Part shown: positions 8,611 through 16,669 of the stretch, in pieces
How positions within the stretch are numbered: position 1 is the stretch's first letter
How the letters are laid out: each line of letters starts with the position of its first letter
Assembly (NCBI GenBank): GCA_020850415.1
Contig: JADZER010000060.1
Location: forward strand, 81,312 to 145,311
Reading direction: 5' to 3'
Source of the DNA: Phycisphaerales bacterium
Lineage (GTDB): Bacteria > Planctomycetota > Phycisphaerae > Phycisphaerales > UBA1924
Length of the DNA stretch: 64,000 nt
Translations under genes and position numbers: made by a program
The notes under the pieces: generated by a model
What the model saw: the letters and a program-made list of their open reading frames with translations, nothing else
What the model was told of the DNA's origin: nothing
Databases searched by the model: none

Positions 8611-11115
8611 TCAGTTAAAGGGCTTGGCCCGCGCGATCAGCTCCGCCAGCCCCGGTTCGCCGGGGTTCTGCGGCTTGCCCGGGTGGATGCACCGCGCCGG
8701 GCACTTCTCCGCCGCGCTCACCAGCTCCGCGAAGGTCCCGGCCGACGGGTCGGCGATGACCGCCTGCTTGTTGGCGTTGTACTTGAAGAGCCGTCCGTTC
8801 AGGTTCGTGCAGTCGTTGCAGCTCGTGCACAGCGCCGAGTCGATGTACGGCTCCTCGACCCCCGCGTCCTCTTCCGCGACCGCCGGCCCGGGGGCCGCCG
8901 GCTCCGCCGCCGCCCCGGCCGCCACCGCCGACGACGGTGGGGGGGCGGCCGCGCGTGACGCCGGCGCCGTCGCTCCGCCCGCCAGCGCCGAGAGGTCGGC
9001 GTTGACCAGCCCCTCCGCCAGGCGGCGCAGCGCCTCGCCCGCGGCCTCGGTCCGAACACGCTCGACCTCCGCCGCGTGGCGTGACTCGAGGGCCTCGCGC
9101 TCGGCCGCGAACTGGGCCTCCAGCCTCGCCCGCTCGCCGGCCACCGCCTCGCGGACGAACTCGTTCCGCACGCCGGAGAGCTCCTGCAGCGTGTGCCAGT
9201 AGTCCAGCCGGTCGCGGCAGGCGAACGCCAGGCGGCGCGTGAACGCGAGCCTGCGGAGCCGACCCTCGCCGTCGACCGCCCAGACGAACGGGATCATCTC
9301 CCCGGCCGCCTCGGCGTCGAGGGCGAAGTACCCGGGCGCATCGACCAGCGTGTCGCACCCGAGCCCGTCCGGCACGACCCGGAACTCGGCGAGGAACGCC
9401 GCCTCGAGCAGCGCGAAGTCCGCGAAAGTGAACCTCGTGACGATCGACCGCTCGACCCCGCCCGCGTCCACATGGGACACGGTGCAGGCCGGCCAGTCTT
9501 CTTCGGCCGAAGGGTTCGTCGAGAAATCAAGGCGCGCCGCCCAGGTTTCGCCCGCCTCGGGGTCGTAGTGGAACAGCGGGTGCGCCCGCCCCTCCAGCGC
9601 CGCCCCGCCGTGCAGCCATGCACCGAGGCGCGGCTCGGCCCCCTCGGCCGTCAGCCCGCTCGCCACCACATGCAGCGACGCGTGCATCGCCCCCAGCCCA
9701 CGCAGGAAGCCCTCCAGCATGTGCGAGGGTCTCGCCGCGGTCGTCTGGTTCACCAGCGCCTCGCGGTGCCCGATCCCCAGGTACGCCAGCTCGAGCCGGT
9801 ACCGCGTCAGCGCCTCGCCGGCGGTCGAACCCGGGTCCCCCGCCGCAGGCACATCGACCAGCACATCGACCGGGCGCCCCGAGAGCAGCAGCCGCGACAG
9901 CGAGACCATGTCCGGCCCGCCGAGCCGCTCGTGCGTCTCGAGCGCGAGCACCGGCGGCAGCAGCAGCAACTCGTCCTTCGAGAACCCCCGCCAGTCCAGC
10001 GACCGCACCAGCGCGTCGTGGCGCGTCGGGTCGTACCCCCGCGCCAGCTCCAGCCGCGCCGTCCGGATCGCGGCGATCAGGTCGACCCGCTCGGCCGCGA
10101 GCCTGTCGAAGATCGCCGCCGCCTCGGCGCACGCATCGCCCTCGACACGCGCCCAGTGCACCGACCCTTCGAGGTCTGCCGGCGCCGCCAGCCGGCTGAC
10201 CACCTGCAGCTCCGCCGCCCCCGGGTCCGAGAGGAACCCGTCGAGCGCCGCGATCGTGCGCTCCAGCCGCTCGGCCCGCGTCGGGTCCCCCGGCTCTCCC
10301 TGCTTTACCTTGCCCAGCATCCGCGACAGCACCGCGGGATCGAAGTGCCCCGCGTCCGACGCGCCGACGCTCCCGGCGAGCTTCTTCTCGTCGCGTCCGG
10401 CCTGGCCCCGTCCCCGCTCGGTCGCGAGCAGGTCCCTGAGCCTGGACCGCAGCTTGGTGACCTCGGCGTGCAGCGCGTGAGCGCGCCGGTCCGCCTCGGC
10501 CTCGGCAGCCACGCAGTAGAGCCGCAGCGCCGCTTGCTCCGAGATCGGGAGGAACACCCCGTCGACCGGGACCGCCGCGATCAGCCTCTCGAGGTCGGCG
10601 TGCAGCAGCCTGGCGCTCTCGCCCTTCAGCGCCAGGTGCTCCTCGAGCGCCCCGCACGCGCCCTTGACCGCCCAGCCGGCCTCGACCGGCTCGGGGCCGA
10701 GCCCCGCGAGCCGCGTCCGCACCTCGACCTCCAGCCTCGCGAGATTGTCCTTGAGCACCCGCGCCTCGTCGCCCCCCGGCGCGAACGACTCGACCGCCTC
10801 GAACAGCAGGTCCACGATCGGCCGGCACGAGGGCGCGCCGCCAGGGCCGACCGACACGAACAGCGGGTAGTCCTGGCGCAGCGACTGCTGGTGCCGGTAC
10901 GGGTACAACGCCGCGGGCAGCCACGAGGGCTCCGGCGGCCGGAGCCCGTCGTCCGCGCCGGGCTCACCCAGGCAGAACCGCCGAAGCGCCGCCAGCGCGC
11001 CGGCGCTCTCGCCGGCCGACAACGCCGCCGCCGGCTCCCGCAGCGGCAGGCGCGGCCCGCGACCCTCCGCCCCCGACCGCTCGCCACGCCGTTCGCTCAC
11101 TTGGGTCTGTTCCAT
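8611..11115 (-). CDS. PFOR C-terminal-like protein fused to a ferredoxin domain (834 aa)
   Basis: This protein is a diverged paralogue of the C-terminal part of the 1502-residue neighbour. Its LLLLPPVLALETHERLGGPD aligns with ELVPPMVLVGDGQSLGARG there, so the thiamine-diphosphate GDG motif is lost. ARLDFSTNPSAEEDW matches the neighbour's CIDISMNPSPRDKW, and both continue into a YW/LW-x-TLQEL helix and a coiled coil. The last 75 residues are unique: a linker rich in Ala and Pro, then a ferredoxin-like module with CTSCNDC at about 763-769 and CPARC near 805, which could hold one 4Fe-4S cluster. I start it at the ATG at 11115, just past the korB stop; a TTG at 11136 would add 7 residues. No catalytic function can be assigned; an electron carrier within a Kor-Rnf assembly is plausible. 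Confidence 0.7.
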   Translation of the reverse strand: MEQTQVSERRGERSGAEGRGPRLPLREPAAALSAGESAGALAALRRFCLGEPGADDGLRPPEPSWLPAALYPYRHQQSLRQDYPLFVSVGPGGAPSCRPIVDLLFEAVESFAPGGDEARVLKDNLARLEVEVRTRLAGLGPEPVEAGWAVKGACGALEEHLALKGESARLLHADLERLIAAVPVDGVFLPISEQAALRLYCVAAEAEADRRAHALHAEVTKLRSRLRDLLATERGRGQAGRDEKKLAGSVGASDAGHFDPAVLSRMLGKVKQGEPGDPTRAERLERTIAALDGFLSDPGAAELQVVSRLAAPADLEGSVHWARVEGDACAEAAAIFDRLAAERVDLIAAIRTARLELARGYDPTRHDALVRSLDWRGFSKDELLLLPPVLALETHERLGGPDMVSLSRLLLSGRPVDVLVDVPAAGDPGSTAGEALTRYRLELAYLGIGHREALVNQTTAARPSHMLEGFLRGLGAMHASLHVVASGLTAEGAEPRLGAWLHGGAALEGRAHPLFHYDPEAGETWAARLDFSTNPSAEEDWPACTVSHVDAGGVERSIVTRFTFADFALLEAAFLAEFRVVPDGLGCDTLVDAPGYFALDAEAAGEMIPFVWAVDGEGRLRRLAFTRRLAFACRDRLDYWHTLQELSGVRNEFVREAVAGERARLEAQFAAEREALESRHAAEVERVRTEAAGEALRRLAEGLVNADLSALAGGATAPASRAAAPPPSSAVAAGAAAEPAAPGPAVAEEDAGVEEPYIDSALCTSCNDCTNLNGRLFKYNANKQAVIADPSAGTFAELVSAAEKCPARCIHPGKPQNPGEPGLAELIARAKPFN

Positions 11116-11125
11116 CACACACCAT

Positions 11126-12079
11126 TCAGATGGCAAAGCGGCCCAGCTCCTTGTCGAGCGCCGCGAGCTTGTCCTCGATCGTCACATCCACCCCCACGCT
11201 GCTCATGTCCTCGTACCGGGGGTTGTCCGGGTTGGCGTAGAGGAGCCCGATCGGGATCACATCCTCCCGCGACGCGACCTCCCTGGCCCGGTTGATGTCG
11301 CCCGGGTCGTGCGCCAGACGGTTCTTGTAGATTTTCGTCCCCGCCTCGTCCGCGACCACGCCCTTCGGATCCTCGAGCAGCAGGATCAGCGACGGGTCGC
11401 GCTGCGCGTCCTCGAACACCATCGGCGTGAACTGCGGGCAACGCTGCATGATCCGAACGAATGACAGCCCCGGGTGGTCGTACGCCCGCTTCAGCGTCGC
11501 GTACACATGCACCGGGTTCCAGTCCACCGTCTGCGCCACGAACGACACATTCGTGATGCTCAGCGTCGTCAGCGTCGGGTTGAGCGGCGGCAGGAACGCC
11601 CCGCGCGGGTGGGTGTTGCTCTTGAACCCGGGCCGGGTCGTCGGGCTGGTCTGGTTCTTCGTCAGGCCGTAGACATTGTTGTCAAACAGCATCACGACCA
11701 TGTTCATGTTGTACCGGATCGCGTGCACCCAGTGCGCCGCGCCGATCGAGCAGCAGTCGCCGTCGCCGGTCGCCACCCAGATCTTCAGATCGGGCCGGCG
11801 GCTCTTGACCCCGCACGCCACCGGCAGCGCCCGCCCGTGCAGACCGTGGAACCCGTAGGTCTTCATGTAGTGCGGGAACCGGCTCGAACACCCGATGCCC
11901 GACACGCACACCGTCTGCTCCGGCAGCAGCTGCTCGTCGCGGCAGATCCGCTGCACGGCCGTCAGCACCCCGTGGTCGCCGCAGCCCGGGCACCACCGCG
12001 CCGTCCCGCCCTCGTAGTCCTCGAGCGTGAAGTACCGCGGCAGAACATCGAGTGACCAGTCAGTCTTCAGTCCGAACAT
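11126..12079 (-). CDS. korB: 2-oxoacid:ferredoxin oxidoreductase beta subunit (KorB/PorB type)
   Basis: This is the thiamine-diphosphate subunit of a 2-oxoacid:acceptor oxidoreductase, which decarboxylates a 2-oxoacid to its acyl-CoA and passes electrons to ferredoxin. The 317-residue protein has the cluster and cofactor signatures WCPGCGDHG (about 28-36), SGIGCSSRFP, and the intact motif GDGDCCSIG followed by FDNNVYGLTKNQ, in contrast to the degenerate copies downstream. A third cluster cysteine is probably in RCPQFTP. The ATG at 12079 is preceded by GGGAG at proper spacing. The spacer after korA is 55 bp. The 2-oxoglutarate type is suggested by GLTKNQTSPTT and gene architecture, but substrate cannot be settled from sequence alone. 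Confidence 0.92.
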   Translation of the reverse strand: MFGLKTDWSLDVLPRYFTLEDYEGGTARWCPGCGDHGVLTAVQRICRDEQLLPEQTVCVSGIGCSSRFPHYMKTYGFHGLHGRALPVACGVKSRRPDLKIWVATGDGDCCSIGAAHWVHAIRYNMNMVVMLFDNNVYGLTKNQTSPTTRPGFKSNTHPRGAFLPPLNPTLTTLSITNVSFVAQTVDWNPVHVYATLKRAYDHPGLSFVRIMQRCPQFTPMVFEDAQRDPSLILLLEDPKGVVADEAGTKIYKNRLAHDPGDINRAREVASREDVIPIGLLYANPDNPRYEDMSSVGVDVTIEDKLAALDKELGRFAI

Positions 12080-12101
12080 TCGTGCGCTCCCAATCAGGCA
12101 G

Positions 12102-12122
12102 GCCCGGGGCGCAACCCCGGGC
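12102..12122 (-). other. G+C-only hairpin in the korA-korB spacer
   Basis: A perfect 8-bp stem (GCCCGGGG/CCCCGGGC) with a 5-nt loop sits between korA and korB and has no T tract after it. It is not a convincing terminator. A role in mRNA processing or in setting the subunit ratio is possible but is inference only. Confidence 0.45.
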
Positions 12123-12134
12123 GTTCTGCGTCTC

Positions 12135-14057
12135 TTACGCCGTCGCCACCGCCGCCCCACGCTCCACGACGCCCATCTCGCCCAGCTTCGCGAGGATCAC
12201 CCGCTCGATCTGCCCCGGCGTCAGCGGCTGGCCGGGAGTGATCGCGAAGTAGTCCACATCGTGCAGCGTCTGCGCCCGAAGGTGCTGCGCCAGCTGGGCG
12301 CGACGCGCGTACTCCGGGTTCCCCCAGAAGCCCTGGGGCGGGTCCGAGTAGTTCAGCTCCACCGTCATCACCCGCCCGAAGCGCCCGAACATCTCCGTCA
12401 GCCCCGGCTCCATCGGAGACAGGAACCGCAGGTGCACGCTCGAGACCCTGTGCCCGGCGCCACGCACCCGGTCCACCGCCTCCTCGATCGAACCGATCGT
12501 CGAGCCCCAGCCGACCACCAGCAGGTCGCCGCTGTCGTCGCCGTGGATCTTCGGCGCCACCAGCGTCTGCGCCAACGCCGCGATCTTCCGGCTGCGCATC
12601 TCGCACCCAAGCTGGTTCGCGTTCGGGTCGTACGCCACATGGCTCTGCCCCGTGTGCGCCAGGCCCGTCAGCACATACTGCCCGCCACGCTGCCCGGGGA
12701 CCGGCCGGCGGCTCAGCCCCGTCTCCTCGTCCCACGCGTACGGCGCCAGGCCCTCCGGCCACGGCGACCGGTCGATCGGCGCCTCCATCCAGTCCTCCAC
12801 CGGCCTCGGACGCGGGAACGGCGTCTGGCCCGTCGCCAGGTTCGCGTCCGTCAGCACGATCACCGGCGTGCGGAACGCCTCGGCCAGCTTCCTGGCCGTG
12901 ATGATCATGTGGAAGCACTCCTCGATCGTCGCCGCCGCCATCACCACCTTCGGCGCGTCGCCCGGCGAGGCGTACAACGCCGCGAACAGGTCGCCCTGCT
13001 CGATCTTCGTCGGCAGGCCCGTCGCGGGCCCGCCCCGCTGGACATCGACGATCACCAGCGGCACCTCGGCCATCACCGCCAGGCCGATGAACTCGGTCTT
13101 GAGCGCCAGGCCCGGGCCGGAGGTGATGGTGCACGCGGTCTTGCCCGCGTACGACGCCCCGATCGCGAACCCGATCGCCGCGATCTCGTCCTCGGCCTGG
13201 TGGATGAACCCGCCGGCCTTCTGGAACACGCCCGACAGGTAGTGCGTCGCGCTGGTCGCCGGCGTGATGGGGTACATCGAGACCAGGTCCATCCCCGACG
13301 CCATCACGCCCAGCCCCACCGCCTGGTTGCCGTTGGTGACGATGAGGTCCCGCTTGGCCTTCATCGCCGGCACATCGAAGCAGTAGGTCAGGTTCTCCCG
13401 GGCGAACTTCATCCCGCCCTCGAGCAACGCGATGTTGGAGCCGATGACCTTCTCGCCCTTCTTGGCGAAGATCGACACGATCTCCTTCTTCGCCAGCTCG
13501 ACATCGCGCTGGTAGATCCAGCACAGCATGCCCAGCACGAACATGTTCTTGCCCAGCTGCGGGTTGGGCGTGTACGCCAGGCACGCCTCGTGCATCGCCA
13601 GCTCGTGCACGATCAGCCCGCGACGGTGGAAGTCCTCCACCGCGCTCGCGTACATGTCGCGGATCTGCTCGTCGGGATCCGTCGCCCACTTGCTCTCGAG
13701 CAGGATGATCGTCCCCTCGCGGAACGCGCTGTTCATGATCCGGCCGTACAGCACCTGCTCGTTGAACCCGACGACAAGATCCGCCTCGTCGCCCATGTTC
13801 GTGACCGTCTCAGAACCCAGACGGATCCGGATCCCGCTCGCCCCGGCCCGCGAACGCGCCGGCGGCTTGATCTCCGCCGGGATGATCTCCACCGTCCACA
13901 CCCCGTTGCCCGACTTGGCGCACACCGTCGCGAAGCTCTGCCCCGCCTTCTGCGCCCCCTCCCCCGAGTCGCTCACGATCTCCACGATCGCCTCGCGCAG
14001 GACCTTCGGAGAGTGGGCCGCCCGCCCGCCGCTGTTGCTCGTCTGACCGTCATTCAT
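12135..14057 (-). CDS. korA: 2-oxoacid:ferredoxin oxidoreductase gamma-alpha fusion subunit (KorA type)
   Basis: This 640-residue protein fuses the gamma domain (about 25-210; FATVCAKSGNGVWTVEI and NMGDEADLVVGFNEQVLYGRI) to the alpha domain (about 245-640; GNQAVGLGVMASGMDLVSMYPITPAT, then ITSGPGLALKTEFIGLA and VQRGGPATGLPTK). The YPITPAT segment is the conserved substrate/cofactor region of active enzymes. With KorB it makes a complete heterodimeric 2-oxoacid oxidoreductase, which normally uses a free ferredoxin. I prefer the ATG at 14057, preceded by GAGGG with 9 nt spacing, over the GTG 24 bp upstream. It is the first gene of the long minus-strand operon. Confidence 0.92.
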   Translation of the reverse strand: MNDGQTSNSGGRAAHSPKVLREAIVEIVSDSGEGAQKAGQSFATVCAKSGNGVWTVEIIPAEIKPPARSRAGASGIRIRLGSETVTNMGDEADLVVGFNEQVLYGRIMNSAFREGTIILLESKWATDPDEQIRDMYASAVEDFHRRGLIVHELAMHEACLAYTPNPQLGKNMFVLGMLCWIYQRDVELAKKEIVSIFAKKGEKVIGSNIALLEGGMKFARENLTYCFDVPAMKAKRDLIVTNGNQAVGLGVMASGMDLVSMYPITPATSATHYLSGVFQKAGGFIHQAEDEIAAIGFAIGASYAGKTACTITSGPGLALKTEFIGLAVMAEVPLVIVDVQRGGPATGLPTKIEQGDLFAALYASPGDAPKVVMAAATIEECFHMIITARKLAEAFRTPVIVLTDANLATGQTPFPRPRPVEDWMEAPIDRSPWPEGLAPYAWDEETGLSRRPVPGQRGGQYVLTGLAHTGQSHVAYDPNANQLGCEMRSRKIAALAQTLVAPKIHGDDSGDLLVVGWGSTIGSIEEAVDRVRGAGHRVSSVHLRFLSPMEPGLTEMFGRFGRVMTVELNYSDPPQGFWGNPEYARRAQLAQHLRAQTLHDVDYFAITPGQPLTPGQIERVILAKLGEMGVVERGAAVATA

Positions 14058-14298
14058 GGCCGTCAACCCTCGATTGGACACTCCCGTCCGGAGATCCCAG
14101 GCTTCGACCGCAGTACGGCGTGCAAGTCAAGTCTCGCCGAGGACCGCCGGGCCGGGGCGTGTGCGTCCGCCTCGAACTCGGTGGTGAGATTCCGACCGCT
14201 CCGCCCGCGCCCGCACGCGGGCGAGCCTCCTTCCGTCATCCGTGCCCGCGCCGAAAGGCCGCACCAACCGACGCGATGCCCTACATTCCGGACCAAGA

Positions 14299-14327
14299 AG
14301 TATACCAACCATGTTGTCCGATTTACA
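14299..14327 (-). promoter_or_regulatory. Candidate promoter of the kor-rnf operon
   Basis: In the A+T-richest stretch of the korA upstream region, the minus strand reads TGGTATACT (extended -10, TATACT at 14304-14299). A weak -35 (TGTAAA, 14327-14322) lies 17 bp away. The start would be near 14292, giving a leader of about 235 nt before korA. The rest of 14058-14448 holds no gene that I can see. Confidence 0.45.
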
Positions 14328-14448
14328 GGAACAACCACCCTTCTTGTACACTTTTGTGACCAGGCCAGAGCTTGAGGTTTCGGAACCCCTCGGCGCGGGG
14401 CGCAAACACCCCGATCCCAGCGCAAATCCCCAGCCCCCAGCCCCAACC

Positions 14449-14568
14449 TCAGCCCCGACGCGCCCTCCCGCGCACCCGCCGCCCGGACACCAGCAGACGA
14501 ACCCCGTACCCGGCCATCAGCCCGAGCCCGACCGCGTACGCCAGCACCGCAAACCCCGCGGCACTCAT
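14449..14568 (-). CDS. ccmD: CcmD-like small membrane protein
   Basis: A 39-residue protein with one hydrophobic helix (AGFAVLAYAVGLGLMAGYGV) followed by a strongly basic C-terminus (SGRRVRGRARRG). This is the size and topology of CcmD, the adaptor that helps release holo-CcmE from the CcmABC haem-handling complex. The ATG at 14568 overlaps the ccmC stop as ATGA, which strongly supports translation. CcmD proteins share little sequence, so the assignment rests on position directly after ccmC and on topology. It is the last gene of the ccm run. Confidence 0.68.
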   Translation of the reverse strand: MSAAGFAVLAYAVGLGLMAGYGVRLLVSGRRVRGRARRG

Positions 14569-15269
14569 GCCGACTCCCCACATTCCCGGCCCACCGAGAG
14601 CTGCCGGTACCGGGCCCCGATGAACCCCACGCACAACAGGCCCACCGGGACCATCCAGAACAGCAGGACCCGGACCATCGCCGGCGCCAGATCGACCCGC
14701 CCCGGGTGGATGTCCTCAGGCATCAACCGCACCGAGAAGTACACCAGCGGCACATCCAGGAACGCCATCACCCCGTACACCGCGCACACCACCGCCCGGC
14801 GCTGCGGCGACCCGATCAGCGGCCGGACCACCACATACACCACATACAGCAGCCACAGCACCAGGCTCAGCGTCAGGCGCGGGCTCCAGGTCCACCACTG
14901 CCCCCACGCCTCCTTCGCCCAGATCATCCCCGTCAGCAGCACCACCGAGCAGAAGAGCACCGCCACCTCCGCCGCCGCGTGGGCCAGGTCATCGCACCAC
15001 GCCGACCGGTGCCAGAGATAGACCGCCCCGGCCGCGAACACCACGAAACAGGGCACGAACGCCGCGACCGCCACCGGAAGGTGAAAGTAGAAGATCTTCT
15101 GAACCGCCCCCATCTCGGCCTCGACCGGCGTGAAGAACGCCACCAAGACCAGGCCGACGACCACCAGGAGCCCGGTCAGCCCCCAGTAGACCGGCCCGAA
15201 CACCCCGGCCCAACGCCGGAGCAACGCCCCGCCCGTCCCGCCGCCAGCCTCAACACCCGAAGCCGCCAT
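14565..15269 (-). CDS. ccmC: CcmC, haem-handling protein of cytochrome c maturation
   Basis: CcmC binds haem at the outer membrane face and loads it onto CcmE. The 234-residue protein has six predicted helices and the family tryptophan-rich motif WGQWWTWSPRLTLSL (about 128-142), here with Ser replacing the usual Asp in WTWD. FYFHLPVAVAAF and WHRSAW contain the conserved histidines expected to hold the haem. I took the ATG at 15269; sequence further upstream is Gly/Arg-rich and unlike the family. The gene lies 14 bp after ccmB and overlaps ccmD. Confidence 0.93.
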   Translation of the reverse strand: MAASGVEAGGGTGGALLRRWAGVFGPVYWGLTGLLVVVGLVLVAFFTPVEAEMGAVQKIFYFHLPVAVAAFVPCFVVFAAGAVYLWHRSAWCDDLAHAAAEVAVLFCSVVLLTGMIWAKEAWGQWWTWSPRLTLSLVLWLLYVVYVVVRPLIGSPQRRAVVCAVYGVMAFLDVPLVYFSVRLMPEDIHPGRVDLAPAMVRVLLFWMVPVGLLCVGFIGARYRQLSVGRECGESA

Positions 15270-15283
15270 CCGAGCCCTCTGCT

Positions 15284-15946
15284 TCACAGATCGACCACAT
15301 GCTCGAACGCCAACCAACCCCCGACAACATACACCACATCGAACGCCACCAGCACGCCGAGCCCCGGCCCGCCCCCACCCGCGGCGAGCGCCGCCGCCGC
15401 ACGACCCGACACCACCACCACCGGCGCGCACAAAGGCAACACCAGCAGCACGAGCAGGCCCCGCCTGCCCGCCCCCCCGCCGAGAACCGCTGCGAACAGC
15501 GTGCCCACCGCCGCCACCCCCACCAGACCAAGCCCAATCGCGCCGGCGAAGCCCGCCGTCCCGCCCCCGATCCCCAATCCAAAGAGAACCATTCCCACCG
15601 CCGAGACGGCCAGGGCCGTGACCGCCAGCAGCGTCAGGTTCGCCGCGAACTTCGCCAGGAACACCACCCCGCGATCGACCGGTGTCAGCAGCACCCCCGC
15701 CAGGGCCCCCCCCTCACGCTCGATAGCCATCCCCCGCTCGACGCCGAGCACCGCGGCGACCAGCAGCGCCCCCCACAGGATCGTCGCCGCGCCCTCCCCG
15801 GACCTGTCGACCCCTCCCCCCATCGCGAGCACGACCAGAAACAGCACCCCCCCGACCACCATCGTCGGCAGCGCCGCCCGAGCCCGCCCCTCAAGGCGCA
15901 GGTCCTTCCACGCCAGCACCAGAATGTCCGCCGGCGCTCGCATCAT
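15284..15946 (-). CDS. ccmB: CcmB, permease subunit of the CcmABCD ABC transporter-like complex
   Basis: A 220-residue membrane protein with about six hydrophobic helices. The N-terminal signature LVLAWKDLRLEGRARAALPTMVV and the following EREGGALAGVLLTPVDRGVVFLAK match CcmB. With CcmA and CcmC it forms the complex whose ATP hydrolysis frees haem-loaded CcmE. The start overlaps the ccmA stop (ATGATG with TGA), indicating translational coupling. Confidence 0.9.
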   Translation of the reverse strand: MMRAPADILVLAWKDLRLEGRARAALPTMVVGGVLFLVVLAMGGGVDRSGEGAATILWGALLVAAVLGVERGMAIEREGGALAGVLLTPVDRGVVFLAKFAANLTLLAVTALAVSAVGMVLFGLGIGGGTAGFAGAIGLGLVGVAAVGTLFAAVLGGGAGRRGLLVLLVLPLCAPVVVVSGRAAAALAAGGGGPGLGVLVAFDVVYVVGGWLAFEHVVDL

Positions 15947-16662
15947 CCCGCCGCCCCCACCGCCACACCGCTCCCCGATCCCACCGCCGCCGCCAGCCCG
16001 GCGGCCGTTAGCCCCTCACTCGGCGCGTCGAGCACCACCTGTCCCCCCCGGAGCCCGACCACCCGCCCCGCCAGGCCCAACGCCTGGCCCAGGTCATGCG
16101 TCGAGAGCACCACCGTTCGCCCCAGCTCGCGCCACCTCGCCAGCACGGCGCCGAACGCCCCCGACGCCGCCCCGTCCAAGCCCGTCCACGGCTCGTCGGC
16201 CAGCAGCAGCTCGGGCTCGTGCACGACCGCTCGCGCGATCGCCGCGCGCTGGGCCATGCCGCGGCTCAGCGAGCCGGCCCGTGTGTCCGCGACCTCCCCG
16301 AGCTCGACCATGTCGATCAGCTCGGCCGCCCGCCTGGCCGGCGCCGCCACGCGATAGAGCCGTCCGAACAGCTCGAGGTTCTCCCGGACCGTCAGCCCCG
16401 CGTAGAGCATCGGCTCGTGCCCGAGCAGGCCCAGGCGGGCGCGTGCCGACGCCCCGGCCCGGTCCGCCCGCACGCCAAACAGGCGCAGCTCCCCGCCCTC
16501 GGTCCGAAGCAGCGTCGCGAGCACGCGCAGGAGCGTCGTCTTCCCCGCGCCGTTAGCCCCCAACAACGCCACACACTCCCCCTCGCGGACGGCCATGCAA
16601 ACCCCGCGCAGCACCTCGCGTCCGCCCACCCACGCCCCCAGCCCGGACGCCTCGATGACCAT
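15943..16662 (-). CDS. ccmA: CcmA, ATPase of the cytochrome c maturation complex
   Basis: A 239-residue ABC ATPase with Walker A GANGAGKTTLL (about 34-44), signature LSRGMAQRAAIARA (about 133-146), Walker B LLLADEPW (about 155-162) and the switch region STHD. The sequence ECVALLGANGAGKTTLLRVL and the neighbouring ccmB and ccmC identify it as CcmA rather than a general transporter subunit. The stop overlaps ccmB and the start lies 7 bp from the preceding gene. Confidence 0.93.
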   Translation of the reverse strand: MVIEASGLGAWVGGREVLRGVCMAVREGECVALLGANGAGKTTLLRVLATLLRTEGGELRLFGVRADRAGASARARLGLLGHEPMLYAGLTVRENLELFGRLYRVAAPARRAAELIDMVELGEVADTRAGSLSRGMAQRAAIARAVVHEPELLLADEPWTGLDGAASGAFGAVLARWRELGRTVVLSTHDLGQALGLAGRVVGLRGGQVVLDAPSEGLTAAGLAAAVGSGSGVAVGAAG

Positions 16663-16669
16663 CGCCGGC

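Noticed and set aside
11116..11136. TTG start for the 834-residue protein
   Set aside because: It would overlap the korB end and has no better ribosome-binding site than the ATG at 11115; it remains possible.
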